A stretch of 64,000 nt of DNA, taken from NCBI RefSeq assembly GCF_024809975.1, contig NZ_JANUDY010000004.1, forward strand, positions 393,897-457,896. The letters are read 5' to 3'. The DNA is from Comamonas sp. BIGb0152 (GTDB taxonomy: Bacteria; Pseudomonadota; Gammaproteobacteria; Burkholderiales; Burkholderiaceae_C). Positions 38,056 to 46,516 of this stretch are shown one piece after another (within the stretch, counting starts at the first letter, position 1; the number at the start of each line of letters is the position of its first letter). The notes beneath the pieces were generated by a model. It saw nothing but the letters and a program-made list of their open reading frames with translations, did not search any database and was not told the DNA's origin. A program made the translations under genes and the position numbers.

Positions 38056-38832
38056 ATGCCCATGCCTACATCGACCCCACGCACTGTACTGGTCACTGGC
38101 GCTGCCAAGCGCCTGGGCCGGGTGATTGCGCTCGGGCTGGCCAGCCATGGCTGGCAGGTGGCGGTGCATTACCGGGGCTCGGCTGCAGAGGCCGCGCAGA
38201 CCGCCGCCGAATGCGCAGCGCTGTCGGGCCTGAGCGGGCATTTTGACGCCGATTTCGAGGACGAGGCCGCCGTACGCGCGCTGCTGCCCCGGGTGGTGGC
38301 GCATTTCGGCCAGGTCGATGCGGTGGTCAACAGCGCCTCGCTGTTCGAGCACGACAGCGCCACCGATTTTGGCTATGCCGCGCTGGAACGCCATGTGCGC
38401 AGCAATACGGCGGCACCCATTGTGCTGGCCCAGCTGCTGCACCAGCATATCTGCCAGCGTGGCGACCAGTCCCAGGGCGTGGCGGTCAACCTGCTGGACC
38501 AGAAGCTGTGGAACATGAACCCCGATTTTGTCAGCTACACGCTAAGCAAGGCGGCGCTGGAAGCGGCCACGACCTTGCTAGCCCAGGCGCTGGCACCCCG
38601 ATTGCGGGTGGTGGGCGTGGCGCCGGGTTTGACCTTGACCAGCGATTACCTGAGCCCTGAGCAGTTCGAGGCACTGCACCGCATGAGCCCGCTGGGACGA
38701 TCTTCCACCGCGCAAGACGTTGCAGCCACCGTGCGCTTTGCGCTGGAAAACAGCTCCATCACTGGCACCAGCCTGCTGGTGGACGGTGGCCAGCACCTGA
38801 TGCGGTTTGACCGCGATTTTTCGATGATGTAG
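38056..38832 (+). CDS. SDR oxidoreductase, pteridine-reductase-like
   Basis: A 258-residue SDR. TGAAKRLGRVIALGLASHGWQVAVHYRGS (about 14-42) carries the Arg-containing TGxxxRxG and the downstream HYRGS seen in pteridine reductases and FolM (dihydromonapterin reductase). NSASLF, then a Y-x-x-x-K active site YTLSKAAL (about 160-167) are present. The FolB gene begins 26 bp later, supporting a role in reduced pterin or folate metabolism. It is divergent from the MidA-like gene with a 33-bp gap. Confidence 0.85.
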   Translation: MPMPTSTPRTVLVTGAAKRLGRVIALGLASHGWQVAVHYRGSAAEAAQTAAECAALSGLSGHFDADFEDEAAVRALLPRVVAHFGQVDAVVNSASLFEHDSATDFGYAALERHVRSNTAAPIVLAQLLHQHICQRGDQSQGVAVNLLDQKLWNMNPDFVSYTLSKAALEAATTLLAQALAPRLRVVGVAPGLTLTSDYLSPEQFEALHRMSPLGRSSTAQDVAATVRFALENSSITGTSLLVDGGQHLMRFDRDFSMM

Positions 38833-38858
38833 CGATTCTTCGCTGCCTTGCTGCTTTT

Positions 38859-39233
38859 ATGACGACATTTGACACCGGGTTGCAAACCCTGAGCTTGACG
38901 GGCCTGCGTTTTGATGCCAATTTAGGCATCCTCGCCCACGAGAAAACCGCGCCCCAACCCATTTTGGTGGATGCGCAGATCAACCTGGGCCAGCAGCCGT
39001 TGGCACCCAGCGATGACGACATCACGCATGTGCTGGACTACCGCAAGGTGCGCCATATCATCATCGATGAATGCACCGCCGAGCATGTGAACCTGCTCGA
39101 GACCCTGATCGGCAAGGTCGCGCAGCGCCTGATGCAGTTGCCCAACGTGCGCGGCGTGCGCGTGAAGATCGCCAAGCTAGAGATTTTTGACGATTGCGAA
39201 GTTGCAATCCACACCGAAACCGGACAATGGTGA
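38859..39233 (+). CDS. folB: Dihydroneopterin aldolase
   Basis: A 124-residue FolB-type protein of the tunnelling fold. [31 protein letters not shown] (about 14-44) includes the first strands; the catalytic region is [33 protein letters not shown] (about 60-92) with the conserved Glu and Leu-Glu-Thr-Leu, and [21 protein letters not shown] closes the fold. The usual Tyr of the active site appears to be replaced locally (EHVNLLE), so possible variation in epimerase/aldolase activity is noted. It sits between the pteridine-reductase-like gene and ttcA. Confidence 0.88.
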   Translation: MTTFDTGLQTLSLTGLRFDANLGILAHEKTAPQPILVDAQINLGQQPLAPSDDDITHVLDYRKVRHIIIDECTAEHVNLLETLIGKVAQRLMQLPNVRGVRVKIAKLEIFDDCEVAIHTETGQW

Positions 39234-39237
39234 ACCT

Positions 39238-40233
39238 ATGAATGCCCCCACCGATACCGCACTCCTTCAGCCCCAGCCAGCAGCTGCCCCCGGTTGGGAC
39301 TTCGACGATGCCGCCAGTGACGATGCGCAGGACGCGGTCTCCAGCGAAAAGCGCCTGAAGATCCAGCGCGAAAACCACAAGCTGGAAAAGCGCCTGTGCC
39401 GCGAGGTGGCGCGCGCCATTGGCGACTACAACATGATCGAGGACGGCGACAAGGTGATGGTCTGCATGTCCGGCGGCAAGGACAGCTACACCCTGCTCGA
39501 CATCCTGATGAAGCTGCGCGCCCGCGCGCCCATCAAGTTTGACCTGGTGGCCGTCAACCTGGACCAGAAGCAGCCCGGTTTTCCCGAGCATGTGCTGCCC
39601 GAGTACCTGAAAAGCGTGGGCGTCGACTTCCACATCGAAAACCAGGACACCTACAGCGTGGTCAAGCGCGTGGTGCCCGAGGGCAAGACCACCTGCGGCC
39701 TGTGCTCGCGCCTGCGCCGCGCCATTCTGTACCGCGTGGCCGACCAGCTGGGCTGCAACAAGGTGGCGCTGGGCCACCACCGCGACGACATCGTGCAGAC
39801 CTTGATGCTCAACATGTTCCATGGCGGCATCATGAAGGCCATGCCCCCCAAGCTGGTCAGCGACGACGGCAAGCATGTGGTGATCCGTCCGCTGGCCTAT
39901 GTGCCCGAGAAGGACACCGAGCGCTGGGCCCAGTACCGCGACTTTCCGATCATCCCCTGCAACCTCTGCGGCAGCCAGGAAAACCTGCAGCGCCAGATGA
40001 TTGGCGACATGCTGCGCGAGTGGGACCGCAAGCATCCGGGCCGGGTCAACAACATGTTCCGCGCACTGCAGCATGTGGTGCCCACCCATTTGGCCGACCC
40101 CAAGCTGTTCGACTTCCAGAACGCCAAGCCCACCGGCATCGCCGATGAGAACGGTGACAAGGCCTTCGACCACGACGATCTGCCCACCAACCCCTCCTTG
40201 CCCGCAGGCATGCAGGTGGTACAGCTGGGTTGA
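39238..40233 (+). CDS. ttcA: tRNA 2-thiocytidine(32) synthetase TtcA
   Basis: A 331-residue TtcA. The ATG at 39238 is four bases after the folB stop. The PP-loop is [15 protein letters not shown] (about 76-90). The Fe-S binding Cys pair is in [11 protein letters not shown] (about 151-161), with the third Cys in [13 protein letters not shown] (about 239-251). It makes 2-thiocytidine at position 32 of several tRNAs, using an iron-sulfur cluster. A strong terminator follows, ending the folM-folB-ttcA unit. Confidence 0.95.
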   Translation: MNAPTDTALLQPQPAAAPGWDFDDAASDDAQDAVSSEKRLKIQRENHKLEKRLCREVARAIGDYNMIEDGDKVMVCMSGGKDSYTLLDILMKLRARAPIKFDLVAVNLDQKQPGFPEHVLPEYLKSVGVDFHIENQDTYSVVKRVVPEGKTTCGLCSRLRRAILYRVADQLGCNKVALGHHRDDIVQTLMLNMFHGGIMKAMPPKLVSDDGKHVVIRPLAYVPEKDTERWAQYRDFPIIPCNLCGSQENLQRQMIGDMLREWDRKHPGRVNNMFRALQHVVPTHLADPKLFDFQNAKPTGIADENGDKAFDHDDLPTNPSLPAGMQVVQLG

Positions 40234-40318
40234 TTCCCGGCATTACGAGCCATGCAGCCCTGCTTGTCGCCCCTGACTGACAGCCGCTGCGGCTCCCACC
40301 GTTTATTGTTGAGCGCAT

Positions 40319-40351
40319 GCGCTGTGTCTTTATGGCGCAGCGCTTTTTTTT
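40319..40351 (+). terminator. Intrinsic terminator after ttcA
   Basis: Stem GCGCTGTG/CGCAGCGC with a 9-base loop followed directly by eight T residues. Confidence 0.88.
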
Positions 40352-40365
40352 CGGGAGATTGCGCC

Positions 40366-41064
40366 ATGTTTCTATCCTTTGACAAGGCGGCGTTGCCAGG
40401 CCTGCCGCAGTGGCGGCGCATCGCCGGTATTGCGGCCATGGCCTGCGCCAGCCTGTGGCTGGCCGGTTGCGCCGGCGTGCGTACCATCGACAGCGATGTG
40501 CAAAGCTATTCGACGTTGCAACAACTGCCTTCGCCCCCGACCTACCGGTTGCAGCTGCTCCCCTCCCAAATCGCACTGGGGCCACAGTTTGATACCGTGG
40601 TGCAACAGGCCGAGGCCTCGTTGGCGGGCGTTGGCTTGCGCCGCGACGACGCCCAAGGCAGCGTGATCGCGCAGATCGATGCGCAGGCCCGCTACATTCC
40701 AGACAGCTGGCTGATGCCCGGCAGCCCTTATCACCCTTATGGCGGCTTGGGCTGGGGCCCCGCCTGGGGTTGGGGCTGGCGCGGCGGCATGATGTGGCGC
40801 GACACCGGCCCCTCGCTGCACTTCCGCGCGGTGCAGCTGACCTTGCGCGACGTCAAGACGCAGCAAGTGGTGTACGAGACCTCCGCCCGCTACGAAGATG
40901 TCTGGGTCGATGACCAGGTGATCTACCGCATCCTGTTCGACTCGGCCCTCAACGGCTTTCCCAAGCCCCCGCAAGGCCCGCGCCGCGTCAGCACCACCAC
41001 GGCAGGAGCGCCCGCCGCGACCCCAGCCGCACCGGTGCAGGCCACGCCCGCCGCCAAACCCTGA
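40366..41064 (+). CDS. DUF4136 domain lipoprotein
   Basis: A 232-residue predicted lipoprotein. The ATG at 40366 has GGGAG upstream. The N-terminal region ends in the lipobox LWLAGCAG (Cys about residue 36). VRTIDSDVQSYSTL and the PPTYRLQLLPSQ...LRRDDAQGSVIAQID pattern fit the DUF4136 fold found in outer-membrane lipoproteins. A Gly/Trp-rich loop (PYGGLGWGPAWGWGWRGG) interrupts the domain, and the C-terminus is an Ala/Pro-rich tail. It begins 15 bp after the ttcA terminator and is followed closely by a histidine phosphatase gene. Confidence 0.78.
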   Translation: MFLSFDKAALPGLPQWRRIAGIAAMACASLWLAGCAGVRTIDSDVQSYSTLQQLPSPPTYRLQLLPSQIALGPQFDTVVQQAEASLAGVGLRRDDAQGSVIAQIDAQARYIPDSWLMPGSPYHPYGGLGWGPAWGWGWRGGMMWRDTGPSLHFRAVQLTLRDVKTQQVVYETSARYEDVWVDDQVIYRILFDSALNGFPKPPQGPRRVSTTTAGAPAATPAAPVQATPAAKP

Positions 41065-41077
41065 GCCTTGAAGACGC

Positions 41078-41719
41078 ATGCACAGCACCCAGATCATTGC
41101 CATCCGCCACGGGGAGACCGATTGGAACCTTGCCGCACGCATCCAGGGCCATACCGATATACCGCTGAACAGCAACGGCCAGCAGCAAGCACAGCGGCTG
41201 GCCCTGGCGCTGGCAGACACACCGCTGGCCCATATCTACAGCAGTGACCTGCAACGCGCCTGGGGCACCGCCCAGGCCTTGGCACAAAGCAATGGCGCGC
41301 CGCTGAGCGCCCATGCGGCCTTGCGCGAGCGCTGTTTTGGCGACTATGAAGGCGCGCGCTTTGCCGATATCGAGCTGTCTGACCCGCCCTCGGCCTTGCG
41401 CTGGCGCAAGCGGGACCCGGTGTTTGCACCGCCCCAGGGTGAGTCCTTGCTGGCGCTGCAAGCCCGCGTGGCCCAGGTAGTGGCCGAGTTAGCCGCCAGC
41501 CATCTGGGCCAGCAGATCGCCCTGGTCGCCCATGGCGGCGTGCTCGACAGTCTCTACCGCCTGGCCACCCGCCAGGACATCCAGGCCCCCCGCACCTGGG
41601 AGCTGGCCAACACCGGCGTCAACCGCCTGCTCTGGTCCCCGGACAGCGGGCTGACCCTGGTGGGCTGGGGCGATACCAGCCATCTGCACAAGACAGGCCT
41701 AGACGAAACCATACGTTAG
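41078..41719 (+). CDS. Histidine phosphatase family protein
   Basis: A 213-residue branch-1 histidine phosphatase. The catalytic RHGETDWN motif is at residues 9-16. GHTDIPLNSNGQQQA, YSSDLQRAWGTAQAL (second Arg and Ser), the Glu-containing LRERCFGDYEGA and the distal His in LVAHGGVLDSLYRL (about 148-161) complete the active site. It resembles GpmB/CobC-like phosphatases rather than true dPGM mutases; substrate unassigned. It is 14 bp downstream of the lipoprotein gene. Confidence 0.88.
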   Translation: MHSTQIIAIRHGETDWNLAARIQGHTDIPLNSNGQQQAQRLALALADTPLAHIYSSDLQRAWGTAQALAQSNGAPLSAHAALRERCFGDYEGARFADIELSDPPSALRWRKRDPVFAPPQGESLLALQARVAQVVAELAASHLGQQIALVAHGGVLDSLYRLATRQDIQAPRTWELANTGVNRLLWSPDSGLTLVGWGDTSHLHKTGLDETIR

Positions 41720-42025
41720 CCAAACCGCTCAGGCCTGCCCGCATTTCCCAACCGCTTGACACGCTTTAGTCCGCAGCCAGGCTGGCGCGCGCGCGCCGCC
41801 GTGCATGGCGAGGGCGGAGCGGAGGCATTTTGAGACAGATTTTGTATCTAGGTGCGCATGGCTTGTTGAGACAACACACCGCGCCGTCAGACAGAGCCGA
41901 TAAAATAACAACGTATGTCAGCATTCACTCTCTTGACAGCAATCAAGTGACATTTAATTACTTTTAGAATTCACTAATTGCTTGATCATTATTGATAGTA
42001 GTGCGACCATCTATAGACGAGTTCA
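41720..42025. promoter_or_regulatory. AT-rich promoter region of the LysR gene
   Basis: A 306-bp gap. From 41925 it turns AT-rich and contains an interrupted repeat, ATCAAGTGA ... TCACTAATTGCTTGAT (41942-41987), in T-N11-A settings as in LysR-type autoregulatory sites. No gene is seen. Confidence 0.4.
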
Positions 42026-43027
42026 ATGACTCCTCTGCTAGATTACTTAAAAGGTATTGACCCTTATATGCCAGACGCCGAGCTGACCCGTAAACCCCTG
42101 CCCACCCCCTCCTTGCGCCAGCTGAGCTGTTTCAAGGAAGTGGCTACGCACCGCAGTTTCAGCCGTGCCGCGCAGGCCCTGTCCATGAGCCAACCCGCAC
42201 TGTCCTCGGCCATCCGTGAGCTGGAGACCTTGCTGGGCACCGCGCTGTTTGACCGCAGCACCCACCATGTGCGCCTGACATCCGCAGGGGAAGCCGTGCG
42301 CCCGCAGGTGGAATGGATGATCAACAATTTTGTGCAAGGCGTGCAGGACCTGCAGCAGTTGCTCAAATACCAGGCTGATACCGTGCGGATCAGCTGCATC
42401 CCCTCCACCACCCACCTGCTCGCCCCTTGGTTGGCCACCTGGCAGCAGACCCACCCGATGGTGGACCTGCAGTTGCACGACATGCGCAACGACGACCTGC
42501 TGGCCTCGGTGGCCAATGGCAGCTCCGATATCGGCCTGGGGCTGGAGTTCACGGTTCCCCCTTCGGTAGAAACCCAGTTTGTCACCGAAGACGAGGTCAT
42601 GGCGGTCATTCCCGCCAAGCACCGCCTGGCGCAAAAGACCGACCTCAAATGGACCGACCTCAGTGATGAACCCCTGGTGGTGCTCTCGCGCGGCAGCACC
42701 TACGAAATGATCGTCTCGGTACTGGAGCAGCAAGGCGTGGGCACCAGCCACACCGAAACCCTGAGCTATACCGAATCCCTTTATGCGCTGGTGCAAAGCG
42801 GCCTGCGCATTGGCCTGCTCTCACGGCTGTATACCCAAGGGCATCAAAACGATGACTGGGTCACCGTGCCGCTCAAGGCACCGCTGCTGTCCCGCCGCAT
42901 CTGCCTGATGACGCGGGCCGCCAATGGCAGCCGCCGCGCCATCGTGCAGGAGTGCTGGGACTACCTGCGCGAGAACATGAGCTCCGAATCGCCCCCCAAC
43001 AAGCGCGCCAGCAAAGCAGCAGCCTGA
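42026..43027 (+). CDS. LysR family transcriptional regulator
   Basis: A 333-residue LysR-type regulator. The winged HTH lies at about residues 28-87: PSLRQLSCFKEVATHRSFSRAAQALSMSQPALSSAIRELETLLGTALFDRS. The effector domain includes VRISCIPSTTHLLAPWLATW and GLGLEFTVPPSVETQFVTEDEVMAVIPAKH. It has a 27-residue N-terminal extension, and a second ATG at 42068 would also serve as start. A Lys/Ala-rich tail ends the protein. It is convergent with ruvB, with two bases between stop codons. Target genes are not evident. Confidence 0.88.
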   Translation: MTPLLDYLKGIDPYMPDAELTRKPLPTPSLRQLSCFKEVATHRSFSRAAQALSMSQPALSSAIRELETLLGTALFDRSTHHVRLTSAGEAVRPQVEWMINNFVQGVQDLQQLLKYQADTVRISCIPSTTHLLAPWLATWQQTHPMVDLQLHDMRNDDLLASVANGSSDIGLGLEFTVPPSVETQFVTEDEVMAVIPAKHRLAQKTDLKWTDLSDEPLVVLSRGSTYEMIVSVLEQQGVGTSHTETLSYTESLYALVQSGLRIGLLSRLYTQGHQNDDWVTVPLKAPLLSRRICLMTRAANGSRRAIVQECWDYLRENMSSESPPNKRASKAAA

Positions 43028-43029
43028 GC

Positions 43030-44097
43030 CTAGACCAGGGCGCCCTGCCCGGGCGCTCCGCCCACCAGCCCCAAGTGGCGGTAGGCGGCCTGCGTCGCCA
43101 TACGGCCACGCGGTGTGCGCTGCAAAAAGCCCTGCTGGATCAAATACGGCTCGATCACATCCTCGATCGTACCCGGCTCCTCGCCAATACTGGCGGCAAT
43201 ATTGTCCAGCCCCACCGGCCCCCCATCAAAACGGTGCACCACCGCTTCGAGCAGCTTGCGGTCCATGACGTCGAAGCCCAAAGGGTCGACATCGAGCATG
43301 GCCAAAGCACGGCTGGCGATCTCTTGGGTGATGCGGCCATTGCCTTTGACATCGGCGTAATCACGCACCCGGCGCAGCAGCCTGTTGGCAATACGCGGCG
43401 TGCCCCGGGAGCGACGGGCAATCTCCAAACCGCCCTCGTCGTCGGTCGGCGTGTTCAGCAGCCCGGCACTGCGCATTACGATCCGGTTGAGCTCTTCCGT
43501 CGTGTAGAACTCTAGCCGCGCCACAATGCCAAAGCGGTCGCGCAGCGGGTTGGTGAGCATGCCAGCCCGCGTGGTGGCCCCCACCAAAGTGAAGGGCTGC
43601 AAATCCAGCTTGATCGAGCGTGCGGCCGGGCCTTCGCCAATCATGATGTCGATCTGGTAGTCCTCCAGCGCCGGGTAAAGTATTTCTTCGACCACCGGCG
43701 AGAGGCGGTGAATCTCATCGATGAAGAGCACATCATTGCGCTCCAAATTGGTGAGCAGCGCCGCCAGATCCTTGGGTTTTTCCAATACCGGGCCGCTGGT
43801 CTGGCGCAGGTTGACCCCCAACTCCGAGGCGATGATGTGCGAGAGCGTCGTCTTGCCCAGACCCGGGGGGCCGAACAGCAGCACATGGTCCAGCGCCTCG
43901 CCGCGTTTTTTGGCCGCGCCAATGAAAATCTCCAGCTGCTCACGCGCCTTGACCTGGCCCACATACTCATCGAGCTGCTTGGGACGAAGCGCGCGCTCCA
44001 GCACCTCCTCCTGTGGCGAGGACTGGCTCGCGGAAATCACGCGGTTGTCAGGGCGGGGAGCGGGTGCAGTAGCGAAGGAATCGGTGTGGATAGTCAT
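43030..44097 (-). CDS. ruvB: Holliday junction branch-migration helicase RuvB
   Basis: A 355-residue Ruv[19 protein letters not shown] leads into Walker [16 protein letters not shown] (about 77-91), Walker [10 protein letters not shown] (about 129-137), sensor [16 protein letters not shown] (about 182-197) with the Arg finger, and the C-terminal winged-helix with [16 protein letters not shown]. RuvB hexamers drive branch migration with RuvA. Here the gene is separated from ruvA on the same strand by about 8 kb of protease genes and has a 290-bp inverted-repeat element 25 bp upstream of its start. Confidence 0.97.
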   Translation of the reverse strand: MTIHTDSFATAPAPRPDNRVISASQSSPQEEVLERALRPKQLDEYVGQVKAREQLEIFIGAAKKRGEALDHVLLFGPPGLGKTTLSHIIASELGVNLRQTSGPVLEKPKDLAALLTNLERNDVLFIDEIHRLSPVVEEILYPALEDYQIDIMIGEGPAARSIKLDLQPFTLVGATTRAGMLTNPLRDRFGIVARLEFYTTEELNRIVMRSAGLLNTPTDDEGGLEIARRSRGTPRIANRLLRRVRDYADVKGNGRITQEIASRALAMLDVDPLGFDVMDRKLLEAVVHRFDGGPVGLDNIAASIGEEPGTIEDVIEPYLIQQGFLQRTPRGRMATQAAYRHLGLVGGAPGQGALV

Positions 44098-44122
44098 GGG
44101 TCAATGCAGGCGCGGCGAGGAT

Positions 44123-44412
44123 CCTAAGAACCTGTTCAAAGTCTCCTCGCGCCGCGACAGTGTCTTTGCGAGATGGGATGCGAGGGGGGCACCTAGCCGC
44201 GTAATACCGCAGCAATAGCCGCGCTATTGCGAGGATTTGCAACGACGCAGACCGCTCGCAAAGCCACTGTCCCTATGGGTTGGAGTGAAATCGGGAGATT
44301 TCTGCGCGCTGGCCCTTGCTTGCACCCCGGTGCAAGCTGCGTTTCATCGCTTCGAACTCATCCCGATTGCACTCCAACGCGGCTGCGTAGAGACTTTGAA
44401 CAGGTTCTAAGG
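44123..44412. mobile_element. 290-bp MITE-like element with terminal inverted repeats
   Basis: The ends are inverted copies: left CCTAAGAACCTGTTCAAAGTCTC is split here as CCTA plus AGAACCTGTTCAAAGTCTC, and the right end (44390-44412) is its reverse complement with one mismatch. The 19-bp core is perfect. CTAAG occurs directly repeated at both junctions, suggesting a short (TA/CTA) target duplication. The inside is non-coding and highly structured: GCAATAGC-CGC-GCTATTGC (44212-44230), CTTGCACC-CC-GGTGCAAG (44319-44336), and longer nested pairs. The right end overlaps the protease gene stop. Confidence 0.82.
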
Positions 44413-46308
44413 CGCAGCCCACACATAATAAGCCAGTCCGTCGTACAAAAGCGCCGCATCGCTGCGCCAGGCATCGCGCGCCTGGGTTTGCGAGGTGTAG
44501 TGGTGCACGCCGGGCACATACTGGTAGGCCCGGTAGATGGGCTCCACCCCGTCACCTGGCTGCGTGGGCGACCACCAGGCAATGCCCTCGTAGCGCCACG
44601 AAGGGTGGTAGGTCTGCACAAACTGCTGCTCGGCCTCGCTCGTGGTGTAGAAATGGGCGACCACCTCCGGGTTGAAATAGCGGTGGACGGGCACCATGCG
44701 GGGATGCTCGCCAGCGGCGGCATAGAACGCGATGCCATCGAACACCAGATCATTGGGAAAAACGGCAATCACCTGGTCGCGCTCGGCCACCGACAGGGTG
44801 TAGAACTCGCCCCCCGACTGCCGTACCTGAAAGCGGTACACCGGCCAATGCGTATCGCTGTTCAACACCGCATAGGCGCCCAGCCAGGCCGAAAAGCTGG
44901 TTGCAATGGCTTGGTCCAACCGGCCATAGACCACCCGCCCGTCTTTGGCGGCGCACCAGTTGTCACCACCGGTCAAGGTCCCGGTCACTCGGCCGTTGAC
45001 AAACAAGGCCGAGCCGCTCGATCCAGCTTCAATACCGCCCTGGCTCCAGAGCACGCGATAAAAACCTCTATCCGGCTGGGATTGCGGCATGCAATCCAAG
45101 CCTCGTCCAACAGCAGCTACGGTGCAGGCAACGTAATCCTCGAAGATACCGGACGCCATCATCATCCAGTCCCCATGCGGATGGTGCAGGCTTGCCACCT
45201 CCGCACCCAGGGGCAGTGTCGTCGCATCCCAGCCCGCAAACAGGGCACCCGCCGGGGGCACTTCGTCTAACTGCAGCAGGGTCATGTCATGGGAGATGCT
45301 CGAAGCCAGCCAGCGCGCTCCGCTGTACTGCTCTGCATGGCCGGCAAACAGCTGCGTGCTGTTGCAAGACTGCGAGTAATAGAACCAGGAGGTCTGCAAG
45401 GTTGATGCTGTCGTCTGATCCTTTACACAATGTGCTGCCGTCAGCACATAGGGGGTCAAATCCTGGCGGGGGTTGTTGAGCAAGGTGCCGGTGCACTGGA
45501 AGGTGCGGGCCTGGCTCACATAAAATATACGGATTACGGCATCGCGCTGGTCGAGCAGGGTCTCCTGGCAATTCACATCCAGCTGGCAGGCGTTGTATCG
45601 GCGTTTTTCCCTCGGCGCGGCAGCATCAACAATGCTAAGCACTTCAACTAAGCTAGGCGGCACCACGATCTGCGAGACCTGGGGCATGGCCCACTGCAGG
45701 CTGCTGCTTGGCAGCGCCGCCGGCAGCAAGATCTCCAACACCGGCGTGGGCCCCACATCGGGCGTCCACCAGGTGCGCGCCCCGGTCTGTGCATCGGCAG
45801 CCAAGCGCTCCAGCAGTGCAGCGCCCGTCACCTCGTAGCTGGCGGGAGACCCGGGTGATGCATAGAGACGGAACACGGCCATCGCCGGCAAGGCGGCAAA
45901 CTCCAGACCCAAACGCAGGCCATGGGCATCAGCTGCTACCCACTGCAGTGCCGCCACCTGCTGGCCCGATGCCAGGCTGCGCCACTGCAGCAGCCGCCCG
46001 ACCTTGGCCGCAGTGTCCATGGTCTCCAGAGTGCGCGCCACGCCAATCTGGCGAACGCCTCCTTCATCCGGAGCCAGGTCTTTGAGGCCCTGCCAGGGCG
46101 GCAGTACCACGGGGACCACGGCAGCGGCCGAGAGCAGCACGGCATCCTTAGCCAGCACCGCGCCTGAGGCCGGCGGCATTCTGCGCGCATCCAGCTGCAA
46201 GCCCGCATGGGCCCAGCCGCAGCTCCCCGCCACCAAGAGCGCCGACACTAGGCGCCGCCAATGCCCCGAACCTGCCAAACCAAAGCAAGACACAATGCGA
46301 CAAGACAT
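44407..46308 (-). CDS. Secreted trypsin-like serine protease with C-terminal DUF5648-like domain
   Basis: A 633-residue exported protease. GAGGAG precedes the ATG; a signal peptide ends near AGSCGWAHA (about residue 35). A propeptide-like region runs to about 240 (WWTPDVGPTP shared with the next three genes). The S1 catalytic triad lies in TAAHCV (about 292), HDMTLLQL (about 339) and AGSSGSALF (about 425). The C-terminal 145 residues (RFYxxHFYTTSEAEQ-like: VHRYFNPEVVAHFYTTSEAEQQF, VHHYTSQTQA) resemble DUF5648 repeats, absent from the three paralogues. The final proline codon and TAG stop lie in the terminal repeat of the MITE, so the natural C-terminus may have been trimmed or altered. Confidence 0.85.
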   Translation of the reverse strand: MSCRIVSCFGLAGSGHWRRLVSALLVAGSCGWAHAGLQLDARRMPPASGAVLAKDAVLLSAAAVVPVVLPPWQGLKDLAPDEGGVRQIGVARTLETMDTAAKVGRLLQWRSLASGQQVAALQWVAADAHGLRLGLEFAALPAMAVFRLYASPGSPASYEVTGAALLERLAADAQTGARTWWTPDVGPTPVLEILLPAALPSSSLQWAMPQVSQIVVPPSLVEVLSIVDAAAPREKRRYNACQLDVNCQETLLDQRDAVIRIFYVSQARTFQCTGTLLNNPRQDLTPYVLTAAHCVKDQTTASTLQTSWFYYSQSCNSTQLFAGHAEQYSGARWLASSISHDMTLLQLDEVPPAGALFAGWDATTLPLGAEVASLHHPHGDWMMMASGIFEDYVACTVAAVGRGLDCMPQSQPDRGFYRVLWSQGGIEAGSSGSALFVNGRVTGTLTGGDNWCAAKDGRVVYGRLDQAIATSFSAWLGAYAVLNSDTHWPVYRFQVRQSGGEFYTLSVAERDQVIAVFPNDLVFDGIAFYAAAGEHPRMVPVHRYFNPEVVAHFYTTSEAEQQFVQTYHPSWRYEGIAWWSPTQPGDGVEPIYRAYQYVPGVHHYTSQTQARDAWRSDAALLYDGLAYYVWAAP

Positions 46309-46447
46309 GATGGACTCCTCGCTGTTGCGACAGGGAACATGCCGCCGATCAACACAAACTACTGACCAGATACAGTCAATCTAAAGCAAGCACTCACATC
46401 AAGCAAGCTATCCACTAGTACAAAAACAAAACATTGGTTAACTGCGC

Positions 46448-46474
46448 AAAGAAAAGGGCCTGCGAACAGGCCCT
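46448..46474 (-). terminator. Terminator after the second protease gene
   Basis: Perfect 8-bp stem AGGGCCTG/CAGGCCCT with a TTCG loop (minus strand), followed by TTTCTTTG, 43 bp after the stop codon. Confidence 0.82.
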
Positions 46475-46516
46475 GGGGTGAGGAAGGCAGTGCGTCTGCC
46501 GTCGCGGTGGCGCCGA

